A DNA stretch of 20,529 nucleotides from DAOTTW01 sp034437615. Its GTDB lineage: Bacteria; Chloroflexota; Anaerolineae; Aggregatilineales; Phototrophicaceae. The notes under the pieces are model-generated. The model saw only the letters and a list, made by a program, of their open reading frames with translations. It was not told the origin of the DNA and made no database searches. Below are positions 1-7,704 of the stretch, in pieces; the first letter of the stretch is position 1; every line of letters starts with the position of its first letter. The translations under genes and the position numbers were made by a program. The DNA lies in contig DAOTTW010000095.1 of assembly GCA_034437615.1 (NCBI GenBank), forward strand, positions 1 to 20,529. The letters are read 5' to 3'.

Positions 1-191
1 AGCAGCGCGACCACATGCCCTTGATCCGCAGCGCTGGCTACCGCTTGCCGCACCGATACATCACGCACGCTATCCGATGAGACCAGCACCAGCAGCAGCG
101 GATTATGAACGTCTAACCCGGCCTGGGTGAGGTCTTGCTGTAGGCGTTCGGCCAGTTGTGCATCACCGGGCGCATATGCGATATTCAGCAT
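1..191 (-). CDS. TIR-like domain protein, N-terminal part (cut by window edge)
   Basis: The minus strand reads 63 codons from an ATG at 189-191 to the window edge without a stop. The start MLNIAYAPGDAQLAERL, followed by a hydrophobic stretch NPLLLVLVSSDSVRD, resembles the first beta strand, alpha helix and second strand of TIR-like domains (the pattern 'Y..D...A..L...L' then 'LLVVLS..S'). Such TIR proteins, often fused to repeats or effector domains, are common in Chloroflexota. In that family TIR acts as an interaction or NAD-hydrolysing module. The catalytic region and any downstream domains lie outside the window, so function cannot be judged. The gene is divergent from the glycosyltransferase gene. 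Only a weak purine-rich ribosome site (GGACAAAG) precedes the start. Confidence 0.6.
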   Translation of the reverse strand, partial: MLNIAYAPGDAQLAERLQQDLTQAGLDVHNPLLLVLVSSDSVRDVSVRQAVASAADQGHVVAL

Positions 192-282
192 AGGGTTCTT
201 TGTCCTTACTAGCTCTTTTGTGCTTGTCGTTTATCGTTATTTTCTGTGTTCGTGGTTTTCGTTTATCAGGATCAAAAACGGC

Positions 283-310
283 TTGTATTCGTGAATTGCT
301 TGACTATAGT
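283..310 (+). promoter_or_regulatory. Possible promoter of the glycosyltransferase gene
   Basis: A TATAGT box (305-310) lies 16 bases after TTGTAT (283-288). Transcription would begin near 317, which fits a translation start at 333 or 354 and would exclude the longer reading from 246. The -35 matches only half the consensus, so this is weak. Confidence 0.3.
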
Positions 311-332
311 ACAGGCTTTGCATCAAAATCAT

Positions 333-1958
333 ATGAGCATCTGGACCGGACTTATGCCACAGCACACAGCACGCCGCCTCTTCTGGCTGATTTTAGTTTT
401 AGGCTTTATCGTGCGCCTTGTTGCCGCAGCGCTGGCCCCACACCCCGGCATCGCGGACCCCAATCATTACTACAATCTGGCGACCAATCTGGCCGAGGGG
501 CGCGGCTTTGTGATTGATTACATCTGGCAATATCACCGCCTACCCGCAGATGTGACGCACCCGATTGATTACTGGATGCCCCTGCCTGCGCTGCCCCCCG
601 CGCTGATGCTCTGGCTTGCACCGGGCAGCCTGTTTGCCGCGCTGCTGCCCTCTGTGCTGATTGGCACGCTGTTGGCTACATTGGCCTATGCTGCCGCGTG
701 GTTGGCTGATCTTGACGAACCGATACGCTTGCTGGCCATGCTGGGCGTGATCTTCCTGCCAGAATTCGTGCTAAATGCGGCCCGCACGGATACGACGCTG
801 CTGTATGTGCTGTGTGTGGGCTTGTGTGCGTTGGCCTTCTATGCCGGGCTGCGCAAGCGTGCATTCTGGTTATTGCTGGCTGGTGGGTTTGCAGGTTTGG
901 CGCAGCTTTCGCGGCAGGATGGCATTCTGTTGGCTCCGTCCATGCTGCTATGCCTATTAATTTACTGGCGCGTGGCCTCGCAAAAACTACCCTGGCGTTG
1001 GCTGTGGCTGATCCCGTTCGGCTGGCTGCTGGTGCTGGCCCCCTGGATGCTGCGCAATTACGAGTTGTACGCTGTGTTGCTGCCCTCCGGCGCATCGCGC
1101 ACGCTGTTTATGACCAGCTTTATCGACCAATTTACTTACGGACGCACACTGGACCCACAACATTACCTGGAGTGGGGCATTGGCAACATCATCGGCAATA
1201 TCACGTTTCAGGCGTTAGCGAACGTGCGCATGAGCTATTTTTTGCTGGATGTCGGCTTGCCGATATGGGTGCTGTTGGGGGGGATTGGCCTGTTGATGCA
1301 GCGCGACAAACAGCGCGAGACGCTGCTTGTGCTGCTGTTGCCGCTGGCGATGGTCCTGGCGCTGTTCTGCTTTTATAGCTTCCTGACGCCTTTCCATACG
1401 CAGGGCGGCAGCTTCAAGAAAAGCTATATGCTGGTGATACCGTTCTTGTCGGTTGTGGGGGCGTGGGCGCTGTGGCAACACGTGCGGCCACGTTGGGCAG
1501 CCTGGGCGTTTGGCTGGGTTATGGCGGGCCTGATGCTGCTGAATGCCGTGCAATTGGTGCGCCTGGATTTTGACGCGGCGCGGCGCTTTGATAGCAGCAT
1601 ACGTGAACTGAGCGCTGTGCTGGATGAACGCGGCGATGTCAATGGCGACGGTGAGACCATCGTGATGACGCAAGACCCCTACATCCTGAGCTATTACGGT
1701 TATCGGGCGCTAATGATCCCCAGCGATCCACGAGACATGATTTTAGAGGCGGCGTATCGCTACAACGTGGATTATATTATCCTGCCCTCAGCGCGATCAG
1801 CGCTGGCCGATCTAGAAGATGCAGACAGCGCTGGGGACGACCCGCGTTTTACCTGGTATGCGGCGACAGAAAGCCATCAATTGCTAGCGGTGCGAGCGGA
1901 TTACAGGCTGCCCGCGCATAGGGATGACAGGGATGGCAGGGATGGCACCACACAATAG
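333..1958 (+). CDS. GT-C family membrane glycosyltransferase (GT39/ArnT-like)
   Basis: Integral membrane protein of about 541 residues, predicted to transfer a sugar from a polyprenyl-phosphate donor to an extracytoplasmic acceptor. It has a hydrophobic helix right at the start (RRLFWLILVLGFIVRLVAAAL). A loop with Asp-Pro-Asn-His-Tyr-Tyr followed by 'NLATNLAEGRGF' is the typical first external loop of ArnT/PMT-like enzymes, whose acidic residue is catalytic. Roughly ten further hydrophobic segments follow, then a soluble C-terminal part ending near 'VDYIILPSARSAL'. The frame is open from 246, but that N-terminus is not membrane-like and would start before the likely promoter. ATG at 333 or 354 is preferred. 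The last codons run over a 9-bp tandem repeat. The gene converges on the ATPase gene with only 31 bases between stops. The acceptor cannot be told. Confidence 0.8.
   Translation: MSIWTGLMPQHTARRLFWLILVLGFIVRLVAAALAPHPGIADPNHYYNLATNLAEGRGFVIDYIWQYHRLPADVTHPIDYWMPLPALPPALMLWLAPGSLFAALLPSVLIGTLLATLAYAAAWLADLDEPIRLLAMLGVIFLPEFVLNAARTDTTLLYVLCVGLCALAFYAGLRKRAFWLLLAGGFAGLAQLSRQDGILLAPSMLLCLLIYWRVASQKLPWRWLWLIPFGWLLVLAPWMLRNYELYAVLLPSGASRTLFMTSFIDQFTYGRTLDPQHYLEWGIGNIIGNITFQALANVRMSYFLLDVGLPIWVLLGGIGLLMQRDKQRETLLVLLLPLAMVLALFCFYSFLTPFHTQGGSFKKSYMLVIPFLSVVGAWALWQHVRPRWAAWAFGWVMAGLMLLNAVQLVRLDFDAARRFDSSIRELSAVLDERGDVNGDGETIVMTQDPYILSYYGYRALMIPSDPRDMILEAAYRYNVDYIILPSARSALADLEDADSAGDDPRFTWYAATESHQLLAVRADYRLPAHRDDRDGRDGTTQ
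1921..1947 (+). repeat. Three 9-bp tandem repeats in the glycosyltransferase 3' end
   Basis: GGGATGACA-GGGATGGCA-GGGATGGCA, in frame, encoding the Asp-Arg-rich tail (RDDRDGRDG). Probably slippage-generated and outside the conserved fold. Confidence 0.7.
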
Positions 1959-1971
1959 CGTGGCTATGCGT

Positions 1972-1986
1972 CTTTTTGCGGCGGAC
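1972..1986 (-). repeat. Fragment of dispersed GTCCGCCG repeat
   Basis: On the minus strand this reads GTCCGCCGCAAAAAG, matching the 3' end of the copy at 5530-5566 (GTCCGCCGCGAAAAAA) and, more loosely, the end of the copy at 18184. It lies in the 31-base gap between convergent genes, where its T-run on the plus strand could help end glycosyltransferase transcripts. Confidence 0.35.
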
Positions 1987-1989
1987 GGG

Positions 1990-3630
1990 CTATGCCTCTT
2001 TGGTGATGCGCACATGGCGCAATTCGTCATCGCCGTAGCTACGTGAAGATAGCTGTGCGTCACGGGCGAGCTTGTGTTGCTGCTTGCGGACGTGCGATGC
2101 CTGCGGCGTGAGGTCAACGGCGGCTTCACCCGCCTGCACGCGCACAATAGCTGCTTCAGCCTCAAGCATCGCTGCCCCAAAAGGGTCGCTTGGCCGTTCC
2201 CCCAGTCGGAATACATCTATTAAGAAGTTTTCCATCTGTGAGACGGTGTTTGCACGCAGCACATAAATCGGCATCCCACGCCGTTCCGCGTCGGCAATCA
2301 GCTTCGGGCGGCGGCGATAGTAGCTTTTCATCGTCACCACAGCCTCAGCATCTCCAAATTCGTCGGTGACTTCCAGCGGCACATTCAAGCGTTTCGCGGC
2401 CTGATACAGACGGTTGCGTGCGACGCCGTAAGCGTAGACAGTCAGTTGCTTCAGGTCCGGCGGGGTTTCCGCCGTCGCACCGTTGGCACGCTGAGTCGCG
2501 ACATCCGGCGCATCGTTAGCGGGCTTGCCCTGTGTGGTGATCGGCTGTGATTGCGTGCCGCGTACCATGCGTGCCGACCCGCCACGCTGATTGGGGTTGG
2601 CGCTGTTGCGTGCCACACGTGATTCTAGCTGGTAGCTTTGCTCTTGCTTGTGAATGCTGCCATCTTCCAAGCGTGTGCGGACCTCCACAGGCAGCGGACG
2701 CCCACGCAAAATACCGTCTACCTCGGCAGCGACATCCTCATGCACGGCCAGCTTGTCGCGGGTCTGCAATTCCACCAGCATATCAAACGTGGGTGGTGAG
2801 CGCCGTTCCAGCACGGTTTTCTGTGTGCCACGCCGCCGCGCTTCATCATCAGAGAGCGTGACGGATTCGATGCCACCAACCAGATCAGAGAGCGTCGGGT
2901 TCAGCAACAGGTTTTCTAATGTATTGCCGTGTGCTGTGCCGATAAGCTGGACGCCGCGTTCTGCGATGGTACGGGCGGCTTGCGCTTCCAGTTCGCGCCC
3001 AATCTCGTCAATCACGATGACTTCGGGATTGTGGTTTTCGACTGCTTCGATCATGACCTCGTGCTGGCGCTCCGGGTGCGACACCTGCATACGGCGCGCC
3101 CGACCAACGGCAGGGTGTGGCACATCGCCATCACCGCCGATCTCGTTCGATGTGTCTACGATCACCACACGCTTAAACTCAGCCAGCACCCGCGCAGCTT
3201 CGCGCAGCATGGTCGTTTTGCCGACACCGGGCGGCCCTAGCATCAGCAAATTCTGGCCGGATTTGATGAGTTCTTCTACGATGTCGATGGTGCCATAGAC
3301 GGCACGCCCAATGCGGCAGGTCACGCCGATGATGTCACCATGACGGTTGCGGATGGCTGAGATGCGGTGTAGGGTGCGCTCGATGCCTGCACGGTTGTCG
3401 GCGTCGAAGTCACCGATGCGTTGTGTCATTATCTCCAGGTCGTCGCGGTTGACCTCGTTTTCTGCGAGGGTGACTTCGCCCGTTGTAAAGCGTGCGGTTG
3501 GCAAACGCCCTAGATCGAGCACGATTTCGAGTAGATTTTTGTTGTTGCCGTATTCGTCCAACGCTTGATTGATATAAGTGGGAAGGACGGCCTGCAACTT
3601 TTCGATGTCGTCTGTAATCCGTTTTTCCAT
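1990..3630 (-). CDS. R3H domain-containing AAA ATPase (SpoIIIAA/Ycf45-like)
   Basis: A 546-residue P-loop ATPase of the SpoIIIAA-like/Ycf45 family. Walker A is GPPGVGKT (132-139) and Walker B is VIVIDE (204-209). The fold resembles secretion-type ATPases. Residues about 340-395 are low-complexity and probably disordered. Residues 395-475 form a conserved module (QLTVYAYGVARNRLYQAAKRL) and the C-terminus (about 486-544) is an R3H domain with Arg515-x3-His519, a fold that binds single-stranded nucleic acid. Start choice: ATG at 3630 gives MEKRITDDIEKLQ, preceded at proper spacing by AAGGG. That site overlaps the TAA stop of the upstream GNAT gene (stop 3638-3640), so the two are probably translationally coupled. 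The longer frame to 3708 would read into the GNAT gene. SpoIIIAA acts in endospore engulfment in Firmicutes. The R3H form in cyanobacteria and Chloroflexota has no firmly established role, and nothing here suggests sporulation. Confidence 0.88.
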   Translation of the reverse strand: MEKRITDDIEKLQAVLPTYINQALDEYGNNKNLLEIVLDLGRLPTARFTTGEVTLAENEVNRDDLEIMTQRIGDFDADNRAGIERTLHRISAIRNRHGDIIGVTCRIGRAVYGTIDIVEELIKSGQNLLMLGPPGVGKTTMLREAARVLAEFKRVVIVDTSNEIGGDGDVPHPAVGRARRMQVSHPERQHEVMIEAVENHNPEVIVIDEIGRELEAQAARTIAERGVQLIGTAHGNTLENLLLNPTLSDLVGGIESVTLSDDEARRRGTQKTVLERRSPPTFDMLVELQTRDKLAVHEDVAAEVDGILRGRPLPVEVRTRLEDGSIHKQEQSYQLESRVARNSANPNQRGGSARMVRGTQSQPITTQGKPANDAPDVATQRANGATAETPPDLKQLTVYAYGVARNRLYQAAKRLNVPLEVTDEFGDAEAVVTMKSYYRRRPKLIADAERRGMPIYVLRANTVSQMENFLIDVFRLGERPSDPFGAAMLEAEAAIVRVQAGEAAVDLTPQASHVRKQQHKLARDAQLSSRSYGDDELRHVRITKEA

Positions 3631-3637
3631 GTAGCCC

Positions 3638-4621
3638 TTAGGTGGTATCCTCGTCCTCTTGCAATGCCGCCGACCACGTAGGCGGCAGCACCTTATGAAC
3701 GGTTTCAAACTGTCCGCGCAGCTTCAGGCGGGCGAAGCTGGGTGTGCGGATGCCTGCGGCAATGTGCTTTACCATGATGGCCTGCTCCGCCCAGGCGTCG
3801 AAGCCGAGCGCTGCCATGCTGCTTTCTAGCCAGGATTGATAGCTGCGCACACAGATATAAATCGGCACGCGCTGACACTGCTCAATGCGAGCGATAGCAG
3901 CGCGTAGGATGTCGTCTGCCTGGCCGATGGCATCTGGGCGAATGTATGGTATCAGGTAGACTCCCTGACGCCCCTCTGAATAAGCGATGTAGGCGTCAAT
4001 CTGCTGGTCATTGCGGTAAACCAGGCCGCGCATATCGCTTGGTGGTGCTGTCACCTGCTGCAGCATCTTCGGTGTGGTGTGGCACAACAGGGACATAATG
4101 CCAATCTGATCGGCATTGGTTTCATCTGTCAGTTGGATGGCCGTTCGTGCCGCCTCGCCCTGAGTTGACGCGGGTTGCGCCGCGTGTCGCCAGATTGTCT
4201 GGCGGGCATAGGTGGCAAAGCGTGCTGTACGCATCGTCTCGAACAGGTTGCTGCGCGTTTCGACCTCTGCCACCAGCATGTGTGCGCCGTGCTTACCTGC
4301 TTCGCGGGACATCGCATCCAGCATATGCAGCCACGCGGTGTCATCCGTGTTTTCTGGCAGGGTGGGCGCTAAATAAACGAGATGCGCGTTGTAGTCGTCC
4401 GGGCGATAGCGAAACTGCCCAATAACCTGCTGCTGCTCCGCACGGGCGACCAACGTATGAATGCCACGCGAAAATAAGATACTGGATAGTAGGGCGCTAC
4501 TGGGGCCACGAGCGTCACGGGTCAGGCTCATTTCGCTATCCAGCACCGTACCGCTTTCGCTCAAGCGCCACACCAGTGGTATATCAGCTAATGTGATAGC
4601 ACGGGTATCGGACGTTGTCAT
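3638..4621 (-). CDS. Tandem GNAT-fold N-acetyltransferase-like protein
   Basis: A 327-residue protein that appears to hold two GNAT-like halves. The first (about 6-150) starts ITLADIPLVWRL and contains MLDAMSREAGKHGAHMLVAEV and 'FETMRTARFATYARQTIW', typical of the late strands of GNAT domains. The second (about 180-310) ends 'VRSYQSWLESSMAALGFDAWAEQAIMVKH', the usual GNAT C-terminal pattern. A clear acetyl-CoA (Q/R-x-x-G-x-G/A) loop is not obvious, so activity and substrate are unknown. ATG at 4619-4621 is preceded by a strong GGAGGTGATG site. A near-consensus promoter lies just upstream, and the downstream ATPase gene starts 7 bases after the stop, indicating a two-gene operon. Confidence 0.7.
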   Translation of the reverse strand: MTTSDTRAITLADIPLVWRLSESGTVLDSEMSLTRDARGPSSALLSSILFSRGIHTLVARAEQQQVIGQFRYRPDDYNAHLVYLAPTLPENTDDTAWLHMLDAMSREAGKHGAHMLVAEVETRSNLFETMRTARFATYARQTIWRHAAQPASTQGEAARTAIQLTDETNADQIGIMSLLCHTTPKMLQQVTAPPSDMRGLVYRNDQQIDAYIAYSEGRQGVYLIPYIRPDAIGQADDILRAAIARIEQCQRVPIYICVRSYQSWLESSMAALGFDAWAEQAIMVKHIAAGIRTPSFARLKLRGQFETVHKVLPPTWSAALQEDEDTT

Positions 4622-4661
4622 TGACGCATCACCTCCGGCTTATACCCTCTCTTGTAAGGGC

Positions 4662-4690
4662 ATTGTAACAGTCTTGTTGGGCTATTTCAA
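4662..4690 (-). promoter_or_regulatory. Sigma-70-like promoter of the GNAT-ATPase operon
   Basis: On the minus strand TTGAAA (4685-4690) is separated by exactly 17 bases from TACAAT (4662-4667). It lies about 40 bases upstream of the GNAT start codon. Both hexamers match the consensus at five of six positions. Confidence 0.6.
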
Positions 4691-4743
4691 ACTCTGCTTG
4701 CCTTCCACCGTATAGTAACCCCTTCAGGCCACTTTCGTAACAC

Positions 4744-4755
4744 CATCAGCTGATG
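4744..4755. promoter_or_regulatory. 12-bp perfect palindrome CATCAGCTGATG
   Basis: A perfect dyad about 55 bases upstream of the -35 of the GNAT promoter and downstream of the response-regulator terminator. It could be an operator or activator site. No regulator is identified. Confidence 0.3.
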
Positions 4756-4783
4756 TTAATGCAAAAATCAGCTAGCACAAGGG

Positions 4784-4814
4784 TAAAAATGAGCCTTTAG
4801 GGGTCAAAAGGGCT
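4784..4814 (-). terminator. Rho-independent terminator of the response regulator
   Basis: Read on the minus strand directly after the stop codon, AGCCCTTT pairs with AAAGGCT (one bulged C) and is followed by CATTTTTA. The position immediately behind the TGA at 4817-4819 and the T-run support termination. Confidence 0.55.
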
Positions 4815-4816
4815 TT

Positions 4817-5464
4817 TCAGGTGCTCTCAATCAAGTTGGCTTGAATCGCGATGGCGACGGCCTCGGTGCGGCTGGCTGCGCCGAGCTTGCCGAGGATGCT
4901 ACTGACGTGAAATTTGATGGTCGAACGGCTCAGGATCAGTTGCTCCGCTATTTCGGGGTTATTCAGCCCTTCGACCAGACAAGCCAACACCTCGCGCTCA
5001 CGCTCCGTCAGGTTAAAATCCTTCGCGCTGGGCTGTGTGCGGGCCTGAATCAGCATCCGCGTGGCTTCTGGTGCCAGTATCGGGTCGCCCCGATAGGCGG
5101 CGTGGATGGCTGTCGCCAGTTCATCAATCGAAATATCCTTAAAGAGATAGCCGATTGCGCCTGCTTCCAGCGCCTTTGTCACGAGTTCACGGTTATCCGT
5201 GAAGCTGGTCAGGCCGATTACCTGCACGGTGGGGTGTTTCTCGCGGATGATGCGGGTGGCGGTTGCACCGTCCATTATAGGCATCACCATATCCATCAGA
5301 ATGACGTGGGGCTGCAATTCGTCGCACATGTCAACGGCTTGCCGACCGTTGGATGCCTCGCCAACAAGCAACAAGTCATCGAACGCTTTCAGGAAGAGGG
5401 TAAAGCCCTGACGGATGACCTGATGATCGTCTACCAACATAACCCGGATGCATTGTTCGCTCAT
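4817..5464 (-). CDS. NarL/FixJ-type LuxR-family response regulator
   Basis: A 215-residue two-component DNA-binding regulator of standard length. The receiver domain (about 7-125) has the acidic pair Asp12/Asp13, phospho-acceptor Asp58 (VILMDMVMP), Thr86 and Lys109. A LuxR-type helix-turn-helix (about 151-213) contains LTEREREVLACLVEGLNNPEIA and SRSTIKFHVSSILGKLG. The histidine kinase gene lies immediately upstream on the same strand and has the HisKA_3 type of core that normally pairs with NarL-type regulators, so they are the likely cognate pair. ATG at 5462-5464 follows an AAAAGGCGA ribosome site. A 13-bp dyad lies 19 bases upstream of the start and could mediate feedback control. Target genes are not evident. 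Confidence 0.95.
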   Translation of the reverse strand: MSEQCIRVMLVDDHQVIRQGFTLFLKAFDDLLLVGEASNGRQAVDMCDELQPHVILMDMVMPIMDGATATRIIREKHPTVQVIGLTSFTDNRELVTKALEAGAIGYLFKDISIDELATAIHAAYRGDPILAPEATRMLIQARTQPSAKDFNLTEREREVLACLVEGLNNPEIAEQLILSRSTIKFHVSSILGKLGAASRTEAVAIAIQANLIEST

Positions 5465-5482
5465 GGTATCGCCTTTTTAATT

Positions 5483-5495
5483 GTCTAAATTAGAC
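5483..5495. promoter_or_regulatory. 13-bp dyad GTCTAA-A-TTAGAC before the response regulator
   Basis: Perfect 6-bp arms around a single central base, 19 bases upstream of the response-regulator ATG. The position suits an operator, for example an autoregulatory NarL-type site. Its function is inferred only from symmetry and place. Confidence 0.4.
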
Positions 5496-5529
5496 TGCGG
5501 GTGGCAGCACGTAATAACATGGTCGTGCG

Positions 5530-5566
5530 TTTTTTCGCGGCGGACGCAGCAAGCTACGTTCCCTAC
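5530..5566 (-). repeat. Degenerate copy of the GTAGGGA...GTCCGC palindromic repeat
   Basis: On the minus strand it begins GTAGGGAACG, runs through an imperfect palindrome around AGCTTGCT, and ends GTCCGCCGCGAAAAAA. It has the same plan as the units at 18269 and 20485 (GTAGGGACAC, palindrome, GTCCGC). It occupies the gap between the kinase stop and the response-regulator start. Confidence 0.45.
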
Positions 5567-5591
5567 GCGCACCGGAGTAGTTACGCCGTCA

Positions 5592-7538
5592 TTATACTTG
5601 CTCGGACCAGGTGACCGTTAGCGATGTGCCTTCACCTAGCTGACTATTCAGGTGCAGCACCGCGCCGATGGCCTGTGCACGCTCATGCATGATGTGCACC
5701 CCCATATGATCCGCTGGCACGGCGTCTACATCAAAGCCGACGCCATCATCTATTACAGATAGCATGACACGTCCTGGCCGATACGTCAATGTGACGTTGA
5801 TATGCTGGGCTTGCGCGTGCTTTAAGACGTTATTGAGCGCCTCTTGTGCGATGCGATACAGGCCAACCTGCACATCGGGCGTCAACAGATAGCTATTGCC
5901 CGCGACGCTGAGTTCAATTTCACAATCGCAACGTGCCCGTAAACCGTTAATCAAATGGCCGAGTAACACGCGCAGTTCGGTTTCTACCAGCGCCGCAGGC
6001 CGCAATTCCACCAGTAGCGCCCGCATCTCTGCCAGTGCACCCTTCGTAAGCCGCCCCAGGCGTTGCAAACCCTGCACGGCGGCCTGTTGGTTGTTGTGCA
6101 TCAGGCGTGGCAGCGTTTCGGCCATGACATTCGCAGAAAACAGCGTCTGGCTGACGGCATCATGCAGATCACGGGCGAGGCGCTGGCGTTCTTCTGCGGC
6201 AGCGAGTTCCTGCGCTTGTTGATAGACCTGCGCGTTTTTGATGGCAAGCGCGGCCTGATTGGTGAAATCCTGCAAGCGCTCCGCGTGGCGCTGCGTGAAA
6301 AAACCCGATGAGCGGCTATCGAGGTTGATAAAGCCGATGACCGTGCCCTCAATGGCGATGGGCGCACCCAGATACGAGCGTAGGCGAATCGCCCCGGTAC
6401 GTTCGGTGGTCAGGCCGCTATGCTGTACATCGGTGATGAGCAGCGGCTTGCCCGTTTCGATCATATGCTGGAGCGATGGTGAATCCCGCACGATAAAGCG
6501 CAGGCGTCGGACGAGTTGCTCGTGTTCGCGCTGGTCGCTATTGCCGTTGGTGTCGCTGATCCCATCGGTGTCGGTGTTGGCACGATAGCCGACAACCCGC
6601 GTATAGCCCTCTTCGATCAGCATGATATTGGCGGTGTCGTGCTGGATGACGTTGCCGACATTGGTCAGGATGCGCACCAGCACTTCGTTGATGTTCAGCG
6701 TGCTGTTCAACACCTGGGCGGTATCGACCAGGGCTTCCGCGAGGACGCGCTGTTCTTGTTCGGCCTGTTCCATCTCGCGGCGCTTGCTGATGTCAATCAC
6801 GGCACCGAGCACAGCAGGCCCACCTTCATAGTCGATATTGGATAGCGACAGGTTCACCCAGCGCAATTTGCCCCGCCCCGTTAAAATCGGCACTTCGGAC
6901 TGTGAGGGCTGGTAGCCATTCCAGCTAGACGGCACCCACTGCCGCACAGTGGCGCGTGTGCCTGGTGCGATCAGATGCAAGAAGTCCCGGCCAATTAATT
7001 CTTCGCGGCGGTAGTCCGTCAGCACAGCGAACATATCGTTGACGTAGCGTAGCTGATCGTCCTGATAGATGAAGATACCCGCCGGGACTGTCGCAATCAG
7101 GTTACGGAAGCGTGCTTCGCTGGCGCGTAGCGCTTGTTCGGCGTGTGCCCGTTCCACTGCATAGCGGATGCTGCGTTCCAGGCCATCTGGTGATAGGCGG
7201 CCCTTATCTAAATAATCCATCGCGCCTGCTTGCATCGCCTGCAAATCTACCTGACGATTGCCATGCCCGGTCAAGAGGATCATCGGCAGACGCAAGCCCT
7301 GTTGATTAATCTGCGCGATGAAATCCAGGCCGGTTTCGTCGTCGTCACCCAGGTCATAATCGACCAGGCAAATGTCATAATGTTGCTGGCTGAGCTTTTC
7401 GTGTGCGCGGGCGATGCTCGGCACCCAATCCAGCGTAAACGGCTGTCGCATCACAGCGCCGAGCATATCCTGGAGGAAGATATATTGCTTCTGCGAATCA
7501 TCAAGCAATAGGATGGCTAAACTGGCTTCTCGCATCAT
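5592..7538 (-). CDS. Sensor histidine kinase REC-PAS-GAF-HisKA_3-HATPase
   Basis: A 648-residue soluble kinase without membrane segments. An N-terminal receiver domain (about 6-125) has Asp14, phospho-acceptor Asp60 (ICLVDYDLG) and Lys112. A PAS domain spans about 140-255, followed by a short coiled coil and a GAF domain (about 270-440, ending FTNQAALAIKNAQVY). The dimerisation/phospho-acceptor helix contains RQRLARDLHDAVSQ with His459. The ATP-binding domain has the N-box QEALNNVLKHA (565-575), the G1 box DDGVGF (597-602) and GVHIMHERA. The NarL-type regulator lies 127 bases downstream on the same strand. The N-terminal receiver makes it a kinase that may itself be switched by phosphorylation. 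ATG at 7536-7538 is immediately followed by a second ATG, and the ribosome site is weak. The GAF and PAS ligands are unknown. Confidence 0.93.
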   Translation of the reverse strand: MMREASLAILLLDDSQKQYIFLQDMLGAVMRQPFTLDWVPSIARAHEKLSQQHYDICLVDYDLGDDDETGLDFIAQINQQGLRLPMILLTGHGNRQVDLQAMQAGAMDYLDKGRLSPDGLERSIRYAVERAHAEQALRASEARFRNLIATVPAGIFIYQDDQLRYVNDMFAVLTDYRREELIGRDFLHLIAPGTRATVRQWVPSSWNGYQPSQSEVPILTGRGKLRWVNLSLSNIDYEGGPAVLGAVIDISKRREMEQAEQEQRVLAEALVDTAQVLNSTLNINEVLVRILTNVGNVIQHDTANIMLIEEGYTRVVGYRANTDTDGISDTNGNSDQREHEQLVRRLRFIVRDSPSLQHMIETGKPLLITDVQHSGLTTERTGAIRLRSYLGAPIAIEGTVIGFINLDSRSSGFFTQRHAERLQDFTNQAALAIKNAQVYQQAQELAAAEERQRLARDLHDAVSQTLFSANVMAETLPRLMHNNQQAAVQGLQRLGRLTKGALAEMRALLVELRPAALVETELRVLLGHLINGLRARCDCEIELSVAGNSYLLTPDVQVGLYRIAQEALNNVLKHAQAQHINVTLTYRPGRVMLSVIDDGVGFDVDAVPADHMGVHIMHERAQAIGAVLHLNSQLGEGTSLTVTWSEQV

Positions 7539-7636
7539 AGCAACTTACACGCTGTTCGCATTGTTGATATTGACTGTGGGTTTTGCCAACTATTGTACGT
7601 AGAATTTCGGGGTATTGCGACTGTGGCTTCAGCAAA

Positions 7637-7662
7637 CAAAAAGGCCACGCGAGCGCGTGGCC
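7637..7662 (-). terminator. Rho-independent terminator after the SWIM gene
   Basis: On the minus strand GGCCACGC, loop GCTC, GCGTGGCC form a perfect 8-bp GC-rich stem followed by TTTTTGTTT, 42 bases beyond the SWIM-protein stop. This separates the SWIM gene from the downstream kinase gene. Confidence 0.88.
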
Positions 7663-7704
7663 TCATCAAGCCTGTCGTGTGTTGTCTGGATGCCTTTGCT
7701 GGGC

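Noticed and set aside
246..332. N-terminal extension of the glycosyltransferase frame
   Set aside because: It would begin before the likely promoter, has no ribosome site, and does not look like membrane-protein sequence. ATG 333 or 354 fits better.
1948..1976. CCAC...GTGG hairpin with a T-run as terminator of the glycosyltransferase
   Set aside because: The stem is only 4 bp and the T-run is 8 bases away. Too weak to list as a feature.
3631..3708. Extension of the R3H ATPase by 26 codons
   Set aside because: It overlaps the GNAT coding region and lacks a ribosome site. ATG 3630 has AAGGG at the right distance.
4841..5488. 215-codon open frame opposite the response regulator
   Set aside because: It is a mirror of the regulator's codon pattern. 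The protein has no recognisable domain, while the other strand is a full receiver-LuxR protein.
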